The notes below the pieces were generated by a model that was given only the letters and a program-made list of their open reading frames with translations, searched no databases and was not told the DNA's origin. Below, one piece after another: positions 1 to 6,046 of a DNA stretch of 6,046 nucleotides. Numbering within the stretch: the stretch's first letter is position 1; the number at the start of each line of letters is the position of its first letter. The stretch is from NCBI GenBank assembly GCA_035715725.1, contig DASTKT010000209.1, positions 1 through 6,046 of the forward strand, read 5' to 3'. The stretch is from JADGGV01 sp035715725. GTDB lineage: Bacteria; Gemmatimonadota; Gemmatimonadetes; Longimicrobiales; RSA9. The position numbers and the translations under genes were made by a program.

Positions 1-3000
1 GAGACGACGCGGGCGCCCGGCGGCGCGGCCGGGTCGTACGTCGCCAGGAGGCCGCTCACCTGCGCGCTCGGCTCGCCGCCGCGTAGCGCGTGCTCGACGG
101 CCTGGCGCAGCTTCGCGCCCGTGAGCGTGAGGACGACCAGCCGGTTCCCGAACGGGGCCAGCTCGTAGAGCTGCTCCCACGTGACCGGCCCGGCGGGCAG
201 GTCCGCGCGGATGCCGCCGTTGTTCATGAGCGCGACCTGCGCGCCGGTGGCCCGCCGCTGCGCATCCGCGATCAGGCGCCCGAGCGCGTACTCGCCGTGC
301 GTGTGCGGGAGCGCCTCGGCGAGCGTGGCGATGCGCGCGCTCACCTTCGGGCCGACGTCGCGGCGGTAGCGCTCCACCAGCGCGGCGATGCCGCTGTCGG
401 GCGCCACCCGGTCGGCGTACGCCACCGGGATGTCGCGGATCCACGCGCGGGCCGCGCCGCCGCTCGCCGCCTTCTCGAGGTCGACGACGGCGTAGCGCTG
501 GCCGTAGGAGCCCGCCTCCACGATCGGGATCCCGTTCACGACGGTGCGCACCACCCGGTGCGTGTGCCCGGCGACGATCAGGTCCGGCTTCTCCCGCGCG
601 CTCCGGGCCCAGTCGACGATCTCGCCCCGGCAGGCCGTGCCCGCGGAGTCGCAGAGCGCGCCGCTGTGCGCGACGACGACCACGAAGTCGGCGCCGCGGC
701 GCCGCAGCTCGGGGACCCAGCGGTCGATCGCCGCCGCGCCCGAGCGGAACTCGAGCCCGCGGACGTTCTCCGCCTTCGTCGTGGTCGGCGTCTCCTGCGT
801 GGACAGCCCGACGATGCCGAGCTTCACGCCATCCACGTCCAGGAGCGCGGTCGGCCGGATCCACGAGGGCGCCGTGTCGGTGCCGGCCACGAACGCGTTC
901 GCCGCCAGCCAGGGCCACTCCGCCTGGCCGACCCGCGCGCGCAGCGTCCGGACGCCCCAGTCGTACTCGTGGTTGCCGATCGCCACGCCGCGGTAGCCCG
1001 CCGCGTTGTAGTACCCCACGGTCGAGCGGCCGTCCACCAGGTTCGAGATCGGCGTGCCCTGCATGACGTCTCCGCCGTCCAGGAGCACGGTCGGGCCGGC
1101 GAAGCCCGCCTTCTCGAGCCGGAAGTACGCCGCCAGCGCCGCCGCGCCGCCGACCTCGCGCCCCTCGGACCAGCGGTACGTCTCGGGGAGCAGATGTCCG
1201 TGCAGGTCCGTCGTCGCCACGACGCGCAGCCGCTTCGGCGGCGCCGCGCCCGCCCGCTGGCCCGCCGCCTCGCGCGACGTCTGCTCGGCCAGCGCCTTCG
1301 CCGCCGCCTCGGACGGCACGATCCGCCAGTTCCGCCGGAAGTAGTCCGACGGCCGGATCGTCCCGCGGCGGCGCAGCTCGTCCACGAGCAGCTCGCGGAT
1401 GTCCTGCTGGCGGTCGTAGACCACGGGCGCGCCGGCGATCATGGCGTAGCCGCCACCGCCGGTCTGCCGGTAGTTGTTCAGCGCCAGCGTGAACGTCTGC
1501 TCCGGCGTGACCGGCGTGCCGCGGAACGTCAGGCTCGCGATGCGCTCCCCGACCGGCTTCGACAGGTCGATCGTGTAGTCGACGCCGCTCACCACGTCGA
1601 AGTTGTAGCCGGGGACCTCGAAGTCCGTGACCGTCCGCCCGCCCGCCGGCGGCCAGCCGCGGTAGTACTCGGCCGACTTCTCGAGGTACTCCCGGAGCTG
1701 CCGCCCGGTGATCCGCACGGCCTTCAGCGTGTTGTCGTAGACGTAGAGCCCGGCCATGTCGGCCAGCGTCACCGGACCGTCCGGGATCTGCGCCTCCAGC
1801 GAGAACGCCGCCGTCGCGGAGAGGTCCGCGCCCGCGGCCTTGCGCTGCACCTCGTTGATGAAGTCCAGGATCGGCGTGTCCTCGACGCGCGCCCGCCGCG
1901 CCTCCAGCCGCGCCGTCGAGCGGCCGACCACCGAGTTCACGTACGCGACGGTGCGCTCGTGCGCCCACCGGAGCGAGTCGAGGAGCGCGGTGTCGGCGCG
2001 CTCCGGGTCCGGCCGCAGGATCTTCCCTCGCTTCCGGACCACCGCCCAGTCGCCCGGGGCGCGGCGGCGCAGCGTCAGCTCCACCTCCGCCAGGCTCGTC
2101 GCCCAGTTCTTCGCCTGCGTCAGCAGCACCCCGCCGATCGTGCTGTCGGCCAGCTCCCGGTGCGTGTGCCCCATGAAGATCACGTCCACGCCGGGCACCT
2201 CCCGGGCGACGCGGACGGATGCGTTCTCCGCCGGCACGCCCGTGGCCGCCGTGTCGTAGCTCGTCCCCTCGAGCCCGCCGTGCGAGAGCACCACCACCAC
2301 GTCGGCGCCCTTCGCCTTCATCTCCGCCACTACCGGCTTCAGCGAGGCGACGACGTCGCGGAAGTCCTGCTTCCCCTCGACGTTCGCCTTGTCCCACACC
2401 GCGACGCCCGGCGGCGTGTTGCCCGTCACGCCGATCAGGATCGTGTCCCCGGGCGCGACCACCTTCGGCAGCAGCACGTACGGCGCGAACGCGTGCTCGG
2501 TCGTGCCATGGCGGAAGATGTTCGCGGCGACGATGGGGAACTTCGCCTCCCGCACCGCCTTCTCCAGCGCCGGGATGCCGTAGTTGTACTCGTGGTTGCC
2601 GACGGCGACCGCGTCGTACCCCACGAGGTTCATCGCGCGGATGATCGGGTTCGGCTCGTTGCCGCGCACGCGGGCGTAGACGAACGCGAGGGGGTTGCCC
2701 TGCAGGACGTCGCCGGACTCGAACAGGAGGGTGCGGCCCGGGTTCGCGCGGCGCACGCTGTCGACCAGCGGCGCGAGGAGCGCCAGGCCGTAGTCGGTCT
2801 TCCGGCCGGTGTAGTAGTCGTACGGGTAGACGCGTCCGTGGACGTCCGTGGTGCCGAGCAGGACGAGGTCGAGCGTGTCCGGTGTCGCGGGAGTCTCCGC
2901 CGCGGGGCGCGGCGCCGGTACGGCCGGCGGCTCGGGGCGGCCGCCGCACGCCGCGGCGCCGAGGAAGAGCAGGGGTAGGATGCGCGCGAGCGGCCGGAGG

Positions 3001-3050
3001 GCGGCCGCTCGGAGGGTCCCGTGAGTTCCGGAACGAATGGTGGTTCCCAT
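1..3050 (-). CDS. Tandem-module nucleotidase lipoprotein: CpdB-like 2',3'-cyclic nucleotide phosphodiesterase/3'-nucleotidase fused to a 5'-nucleotidase (3' end cut by window)
   Basis: I translated the minus strand from the ATG at 3050 and got 1016 codons without a stop, running off the left edge. Residues 1-34 are a signal peptide with C35 as probable lipidation site, followed by a Pro/Ala-rich linker. Module 1 (about 60-579) has the metallophosphoesterase motifs TDVHGR (D69, H71), SGDVLQG (D114), GNHEY (N152, H153), LSHGG (H257) and GHTHR (H295, H297). Its C-terminal half has ADLSATAAFS (from 408), YDNTL (438), YNFDVVSGVDYTIDLS (482-497), NNYR (525) and RNWRI (573), all typical of CpdB. Residues 580-605 are an Ala-rich linker. 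Module 2 repeats the metal motifs: TTDLHGH (D615, H617), GGDVMQG (D661), GNHEYD (N693, H694), AHSG (H795), GHTHR (H829, H831). It then shows NNGGIRADLPAGPVT (from 943), the 5'-nucleotidase C-terminal signature. Known precedent for the fusion is Bacillus YfkN. The last part of the second substrate domain lies outside. The start is secure: no other ATG, GTG or TTG occurs in frame between the preceding stop and the lipobox. Exact substrates are inferred. Confidence 0.95.
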   Translation of the reverse strand, partial: MGTTIRSGTHGTLRAAALRPLARILPLLFLGAAACGGRPEPPAVPAPRPAAETPATPDTLDLVLLGTTDVHGRVYPYDYYTGRKTDYGLALLAPLVDSVRRANPGRTLLFESGDVLQGNPLAFVYARVRGNEPNPIIRAMNLVGYDAVAVGNHEYNYGIPALEKAVREAKFPIVAANIFRHGTTEHAFAPYVLLPKVVAPGDTILIGVTGNTPPGVAVWDKANVEGKQDFRDVVASLKPVVAEMKAKGADVVVVLSHGGLEGTSYDTAATGVPAENASVRVAREVPGVDVIFMGHTHRELADSTIGGVLLTQAKNWATSLAEVELTLRRRAPGDWAVVRKRGKILRPDPERADTALLDSLRWAHERTVAYVNSVVGRSTARLEARRARVEDTPILDFINEVQRKAAGADLSATAAFSLEAQIPDGPVTLADMAGLYVYDNTLKAVRITGRQLREYLEKSAEYYRGWPPAGGRTVTDFEVPGYNFDVVSGVDYTIDLSKPVGERIASLTFRGTPVTPEQTFTLALNNYRQTGGGGYAMIAGAPVVYDRQQDIRELLVDELRRRGTIRPSDYFRRNWRIVPSEAAAKALAEQTSREAAGQRAGAAPPKRLRVVATTDLHGHLLPETYRWSEGREVGGAAALAAYFRLEKAGFAGPTVLLDGGDVMQGTPISNLVDGRSTVGYYNAAGYRGVAIGNHEYDWGVRTLRARVGQAEWPWLAANAFVAGTDTAPSWIRPTALLDVDGVKLGIVGLSTQETPTTTKAENVRGLEFRSGAAAIDRWVPELRRRGADFVVVVAHSGALCDSAGTACRGEIVDWARSAREKPDLIVAGHTHRVVRTVVNGIPIVEAGSYGQRYAVVDLEKAASGGAARAWIRDIPVAYADRVAPDSGIAALVERYRRDVGPKVSARIATLAEALPHTHGEYALGRLIADAQRRATGAQVALMNNGGIRADLPAGPVTWEQLYELAPFGNRLVVLTLTGAKLRQAVEHALRGGEPSAQVSGLLATYDPAAPPGARVV
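2946..3050 (-). other. Lipoprotein signal peptide and lipobox of the nucleotidase
   Basis: Residues 1-23 form a fairly long N-region carrying R6, R14, R19 and R23. Residues 24-34 (ILPLLFLGAAA) are a short hydrophobic core ending at C35, followed by GG and then a Pro/Ala-rich stretch to about residue 57. This is the layout of a Sec-type lipoprotein with signal peptidase II cleavage before C35. The -3 position is Ala rather than the preferred Leu, so the lipobox is acceptable but not ideal. There is no twin-arginine motif. C35 is the only cysteine before residue 800, which supports a role in lipidation. The enzyme is therefore expected to be anchored outside the cytoplasmic membrane. Confidence 0.78.
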
Positions 3051-3055
3051 GGCGG

Positions 3056-3084
3056 AGTCTATGCGGCGAGTGCCGGAGATGCAA
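3056..3084 (-). promoter_or_regulatory. Candidate sigma-70-type promoter, probably giving a leaderless nucleotidase mRNA
   Basis: Read on the minus strand, TTGCAT (3084-3079) and TAGACT (3061-3056) are separated by exactly 17 bases. They match the -35 consensus at 3 of 6 positions (the key TTG) and the -10 consensus at 4 of 6, including the important A2 and T6. Only 5 bases (3055-3051) separate the -10 box from the ATG at 3050, so transcription would start at or within a base or two of the start codon. No Shine-Dalgarno sequence precedes this ATG, which fits a leaderless transcript. The surrounding stretch is less GC-rich than the genes. The assignment rests on pattern only. Confidence 0.4.
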
Positions 3085-3119
3085 GATGAATGCGGCTCCG
3101 GCTGGTACCGCCCGCTCCG

Positions 3120-3137
3120 CGCGCCGGTTCCGGCGCG
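3120..3137 (-). terminator. GC-rich hairpin directly after the ppdK stop codon; weak or partial terminator
   Basis: CGCGCCGG (3120-3127) and CCGGCGCG (3130-3137) are perfect 8-base inverted arms around TT; a more realistic fold has a 7-base stem with a 4-base loop. The hairpin starts at the first base after the ppdK TGA. No run of T follows on the minus strand (the next bases are CGGAGCGGGC), so it is not a classical intrinsic terminator. It could slow or end transcription in a GC-rich genome, or protect the 3' end of the ppdK mRNA. A candidate promoter for the next gene begins 36 bases further on. Confidence 0.4.
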
Positions 3138-5843
3138 TCAGTCGCCGTAGACCGCCGCCGGCGCCTCCGCCGCGGTTCCGGGGCGCCGGCGCACCTCGTT
3201 CTGCGCGGCGGCCTCGTCGGCGCGCCGCGCCTTGAGCGCGGCGTGCGCCGCGGCCAGCCGCGCCACCGGGACGCGAAACGGCGAGCAGGACACGTAGTCC
3301 AGCCCGACCTCGTGGAAGAACGCGACGGAGCGCGGCTCGCCGCCGTGCTCGCCGCAGATGCCGAGCTTCAGCCCCGGCCGCACCCGGCGCCCCTCGCGCG
3401 TGGCGACCTCGATCAGCCGGCCGACGCCGGGGCGGTCCAGCACCTGGAACGGGTCGTCCGGGAGGATGCCCTTCTCGACGTAGAGCGGCAGGAAGCTGCC
3501 CGCGTCGTCGCGGGAGAGGCCGAGCGTGGTCTGCGTCAGGTCGTTCGTGCCGAAGGAGAAGAAGTCCGCCTCGGCCGCGATCTCGTCGGCGGTCAGCGCG
3601 GCGCGGGGCAGCTCGATCATCGTGCCGACGAGGTACGGGATCTCGCGGCCGGCCTCGGCGAACACCTCCTCGGCGACGCGCTGGATGACCTCCTTCTGCC
3701 GCGCTAGCTCGCGCACGTCCGCCACGAGCGGCACCATGACCTCGGGGCGCACCTTCACGCCGTCCGCCTCCGCTGCGACGGCCGCCTCGAAGAGCGCGCG
3801 TGCCTGCATCTCCGTGACCTCCGGGTGGCTGATGCCGACGCGGCAGCCACGATGGCCGAGCATCGGGTTCGCCTCCCGGTGCTTGTCCACCGCGCGCCGG
3901 ACGGCCTCCTCGTCGATGCCCGACGCCCGGGCGAACGCGGCGATCTCGCTCTCGCCGCGGGGGAGGAACTCGTGCAGCGGCGGATCGAGTAGCCGGATCG
4001 TCACGGGGAGGCCGTCCATCGCCCGGAAGATCCCGAGAAAGTCGTCGCGCTGCATCGGCAGCAGCTTGGCGAGCGCCGCGGTGCGCGCCTCCGCGCTCGA
4101 CGCGAGGATCATCTCGCGCATCGCGGTGATACGGTCGCCGTCGAAGAACATGTGCTCGGTGCGGCACAGCCCGATCCCCTCGGCGCCGAACTCCCGCGCC
4201 TTGGCCGCGTCCGCCGGCGTGTCCGCGTTCGTGCGCACGCCGAGCGTGCGGGCCGCGTCCGCCCATTCCATCAGCCGGCGGAACTGGCCGGAGAGCTCCG
4301 GCGCCACGGTCGGCACCTGGCCCAGGAACACCTTCCCGCTCGTGCCGTCGACCGTGATCCAGTCGCCCTCGTGCACCACGACGTCACCGGCCTTGAGGAT
4401 GCCGGCGCCCTCGTCGCAGCCGAGGCCGTGCGCGCCGACGACGCACGTCTTCCCCATCCCGCGGGCGACGACGGCCGCGTGGGATGTCATCCCGCCGCGG
4501 CAGGTCACGATCGCCTTCGCGGCCACCATGCCGTGGAAGTCGTCGGGCGAGGTCTCGCGCCGGACCAGGATCACGGGCTCGCCGGCCTGCGCCCACTCGA
4601 CGGCCCGGTCCGGGTCGAGCACCACCTTCCCGGCCGCCGCGCCGGGGGAGCCCGGCAGCCCACAGGCCAGGAGCTCCGGCTCCGCGGACGGATCGATCTG
4701 CGGGTGCAGCAGCTCGACGACCTTCCGCGGATCGACCCGCAGCACCGCCTCGTCCTCGTGGATCAGGCCTTCCTCCACCATGTCCACCGCGATGCGGACG
4801 GCGGCCTGCGCGGTGCGCTTCCCGGTCCGCGTCTGGAGCAGGAACAGGCGTCCCCGCTCGACCGTGAACTCGAGGTCCTGCATGTCGCGGAAGTGGCGCT
4901 CGAGCGTATCCTGCGTGCGCAGCAGCTCGTCGTACGCCTCGGGGAACCTCGTCGCCATCTCCTCGATCGAGAGCGGCGTGCGGATCCCGGCCACCACGTC
5001 CTCCCCCTGCGCGTTCACCAGGAACTCGCCGAAAAAGCGCCGCTCGCCGGTGCTCGGGTCGCGCGTGAACGCCACGCCGGTGCCCGAGTCGTCTCCCATG
5101 TTGCCGTACACCATGGCGACGATGTTGACCGCGGTGCCCAGGTGGTCGGGGATGCCGTTGACCTTGCGGTAGTCGATGGCGCGCTGGGTGTTCCACGAGC
5201 GGAAGACGGCGCGGATCGCGCCCCAGAGCTGGGCGTCCGGGTCGCCGGGGAAGGGCTGGCCGGTGCGCGTCCGCACGAGCGCCTTGAACTCCGCGACCAG
5301 CTCCGCCAGGTCCTCCGCCGTCAGCCCCGTGTCGTGCTCGACGCCGCGCGCCTCCTTCTTCCGGTCGATCAGCGCCTCGAACTCGCCGGACGGCACGCCC
5401 AGCACCACGTCGCCGTACATCTGCACGAAGCGCCGGTACGAGTCCCAGGCGAAGCGCGGCTTGGCCGACTCCCGCGCCAGCGCCTCCACGGTGTGGTCCG
5501 TGAGCCCCAGGTTGAGGATCGTGTCCATCATCCCCGGCATCGAAGCGACGGCTCCGCTCCGAACCGACACGAGCAGAGGGTCGTCCCCGCCGAACGTCTT
5601 GCCGGTGTCCGCCTCCAGGCGGCGCAGTGCCGCGCGCACCGCGTCCTCCAGCCCCGGCGGGTACGTCTCCGCCCGGAGGTAGAGGTTGCACACCTCGGTC
5701 GTGATCGTGAACCCCGGCGGAACCGGAATGCCGATGCGGGTCATCTCGGCCAGGTTCGCGCCCTTGCCGCCGAGGAGCGCCTTGTCGTCCTTTCCGCCGT
5801 CGGCGCGGCCGCCGCCGAAATAGAACACCAGGGGATTCGGCAT
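3138..5843 (-). CDS. ppdK: Pyruvate, phosphate dikinase
   Basis: This cytoplasmic enzyme reversibly converts pyruvate, ATP and Pi to PEP, AMP and PPi, through a phosphohistidine that swings between two active sites. The 901-residue product is complete and close to the usual bacterial length of about 870-900. The N-terminal ATP-grasp region (about 1-345) has LLGGKGANLAEMT (K27), VSVRSGAVASMPGMMDT (R95) and the LLQTR strand (Q337). The phosphohistidine domain (about 390-510) has GGMTSHAAVVARGMGK with catalytic H455 and T453, the threonine targeted by PPDK regulatory proteins in other organisms. The PEP/pyruvate barrel (about 520-875) has R561 (LCRTEH), R617 (RLLDPP), E744 (MIELPR), N767 (FGTNDLTQ) and C830 (CGEHGG), matching the Clostridium symbiosum active site almost number for number. 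I chose the ATG at 5843 because GGAG lies 5 bases upstream and the family homology begins there; the frame stays open upstream with a GTG at 5900. The C-terminal tail of about 25 residues is Ala/Arg-rich and not part of the conserved fold. No PPDK regulatory protein gene is visible. Confidence 0.98.
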   Translation of the reverse strand: MPNPLVFYFGGGRADGGKDDKALLGGKGANLAEMTRIGIPVPPGFTITTEVCNLYLRAETYPPGLEDAVRAALRRLEADTGKTFGGDDPLLVSVRSGAVASMPGMMDTILNLGLTDHTVEALARESAKPRFAWDSYRRFVQMYGDVVLGVPSGEFEALIDRKKEARGVEHDTGLTAEDLAELVAEFKALVRTRTGQPFPGDPDAQLWGAIRAVFRSWNTQRAIDYRKVNGIPDHLGTAVNIVAMVYGNMGDDSGTGVAFTRDPSTGERRFFGEFLVNAQGEDVVAGIRTPLSIEEMATRFPEAYDELLRTQDTLERHFRDMQDLEFTVERGRLFLLQTRTGKRTAQAAVRIAVDMVEEGLIHEDEAVLRVDPRKVVELLHPQIDPSAEPELLACGLPGSPGAAAGKVVLDPDRAVEWAQAGEPVILVRRETSPDDFHGMVAAKAIVTCRGGMTSHAAVVARGMGKTCVVGAHGLGCDEGAGILKAGDVVVHEGDWITVDGTSGKVFLGQVPTVAPELSGQFRRLMEWADAARTLGVRTNADTPADAAKAREFGAEGIGLCRTEHMFFDGDRITAMREMILASSAEARTAALAKLLPMQRDDFLGIFRAMDGLPVTIRLLDPPLHEFLPRGESEIAAFARASGIDEEAVRRAVDKHREANPMLGHRGCRVGISHPEVTEMQARALFEAAVAAEADGVKVRPEVMVPLVADVRELARQKEVIQRVAEEVFAEAGREIPYLVGTMIELPRAALTADEIAAEADFFSFGTNDLTQTTLGLSRDDAGSFLPLYVEKGILPDDPFQVLDRPGVGRLIEVATREGRRVRPGLKLGICGEHGGEPRSVAFFHEVGLDYVSCSPFRVPVARLAAAHAALKARRADEAAAQNEVRRRPGTAAEAPAAVYGD

Positions 5844-5848
5844 ATCCG

Positions 5849-5853
5849 CTCCA
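5849..5853 (-). promoter_or_regulatory. Ribosome binding site that fixes the ppdK start
   Basis: TGGAG on the minus strand (GGAG at 5852-5849) stands 5 bases before the ATG at 5843. The competing in-frame GTG at 5900 has no purine-rich sequence in front of it, and it would add 19 residues with no resemblance to PPDK. This site therefore decides the start. Confidence 0.7.
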
Positions 5854-5910
5854 GAGGTCTTCGGGATCGTTCGGGGGGGCATGGCCGCCCCCGTAGACAC
5901 AAGAAGCGCG

Positions 5911-5939
5911 CCAGAGCATGGCGCCGGCGTGCCCTCTGG
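5911..5939. repeat. Inverted repeat in the ppdK leader/promoter region
   Basis: CCAGAG (5911-5916) and CTCTGG (5934-5939) are perfect 6-base inverted arms around 17 bases that include the self-complementary GCCGGC core. It lies 68-96 bases upstream of the ppdK ATG. It could be an operator, a leader hairpin or chance in GC-rich DNA. Confidence 0.3.
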
Positions 5940-6015
5940 GGAAAAGCTGCGCGATCCGGCGCGGTCCCGCGACCGGAGGATGCGGCACGGGCTGTCGGGA
6001 GAAGCCCGCTCCGAA

Positions 6016-6027
6016 CATCCCGGGATG
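6016..6027. repeat. 12-base perfect palindrome CATCCCGGGATG
   Basis: The twelve bases read the same on both strands, and the symmetry stops at the flanking bases. It lies about 170 bases upstream of the ppdK ATG, near the right edge. A palindrome of this length could bind a dimeric regulator, but no second copy is seen in the window. Confidence 0.25.
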
Positions 6028-6046
6028 CGGAAGGGGCGCGGGGCGG

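Larger units (their letters stand above)
5844..6046. other. Gene-free region upstream of ppdK, with short inverted repeats
   Basis: These 203 bases hold no gene I can support. None of the three minus-strand frames contains a stop before ppdK, so no neighbouring minus-strand gene ends here. On the plus strand a divergent start is conceivable: the ATG at 5980 follows GGAGG with no spacing, and the ATG at 6025 has no clear ribosome binding site, so neither is convincing. I find no minus-strand -35/-10 pair good enough to call. Four small inverted repeats lie in it; the two strongest are listed separately. The other two are CGGTC/GACCG (5962-5966 and 5971-5975) and CGGGCT/AGCCCG (5988-5993 and 6003-6008). 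The ppdK promoter and any leader control presumably lie here or further right. Confidence 0.5.

Noticed and set aside
90..2978. A 962-codon open frame on the plus strand
   Set aside because: It is the exact codon-register antisense of the nucleotidase. Stops there arise only from CTA, TTA or TCA codons on the other strand, which GC-rich genes avoid. The frame is open precisely between two CTA codons (86-84 and 2978-2976). The product is Arg/Ala/Asp-rich and resembles no family, while the minus strand shows a full set of enzyme motifs.
3526..5172. A 548-codon open frame on the plus strand opposite ppdK
   Set aside because: It is a Ser/Arg/Pro-rich shadow translation of the antisense of a fully conserved ppdK, with no recognisable motif and no good ribosome binding site.
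5873..5879. Run of seven G (C on the coding strand) upstream of ppdK as a phase-variation tract
   Set aside because: Seven identical bases are unremarkable in DNA this GC-rich. The run lies outside the coding region and upstream of the ribosome binding site, with no promoter elements for it to space.
5844..5900. Longer ppdK starting at the GTG at 5900
   Set aside because: It would add 19 residues without family similarity and has no Shine-Dalgarno sequence, whereas the ATG at 5843 has GGAG at 5 bases and begins where PPDK homology begins.
4384..6018. A 544-codon open frame on the minus strand overlapping ppdK in another phase
   Set aside because: It reads the ppdK sequence out of frame, giving Gly/Arg/Pro-rich low-complexity protein. 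The part before ppdK (6018-5844) also resembles nothing known.
1..6046. A new multi-gene system (defence, secretion, biosynthesis or mobile element)
   Set aside because: Only two genes are present, both from well-known enzyme families and both explained from end to end by family motifs. No direct repeats, integrase, transposase, small unknown genes or change in base composition were seen.

Overview
The window is GC-rich throughout (very high G+C, third codon positions almost all G or C). It holds two large genes, both on the minus strand, with short intergenic gaps. I see no RNA gene, CRISPR array, insertion sequence, integrase, toxin-antitoxin pair or other mark of an accessory island. It looks like ordinary chromosomal metabolic DNA from a GC-rich bacterium with lipoprotein export. 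The protein style (PPDK starting with a GGGRADG-type turn, a Pro/Ala-rich lipoprotein linker) reminds me of Gemmatimonadota or related soil phyla, but that is a weak impression.

Layout, in the direction of transcription (right to left). Positions 6046-5844 are a gene-free upstream region with several short inverted repeats and no clear promoter. Positions 5843-3138 encode a complete pyruvate, phosphate dikinase (ppdK, 901 aa), with a good ribosome binding site and every catalytic residue in place. A GC-rich hairpin begins at the first base after its stop codon. The 87-base gap (3137-3051) also holds a candidate sigma-70-like promoter whose -10 box lies only 5 bases before the next ATG, which suggests a leaderless mRNA. 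Positions 3050-1 encode a large predicted lipoprotein with two complete metallophosphoesterase/nucleotidase modules in tandem. The first is CpdB-like (2',3'-cyclic nucleotide phosphodiesterase/3'-nucleotidase) and the second is 5'-nucleotidase (UshA-like). Its C-terminus lies beyond the left edge of the window.

How they might work together: PPDK is a cytoplasmic enzyme interconverting pyruvate + ATP + Pi and PEP + AMP + PPi. The lipoprotein should act outside the cytoplasmic membrane, taking cyclic nucleotides and nucleoside monophosphates to nucleosides and phosphate. Both touch AMP and phosphate, but in different compartments. The hairpin and the separate promoter suggest independent transcription, so I infer no pathway link from adjacency alone.

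I did not find a novel system. The points most worth a second look are the two-specificity nucleotidase fusion and the probable leaderless start of its gene.
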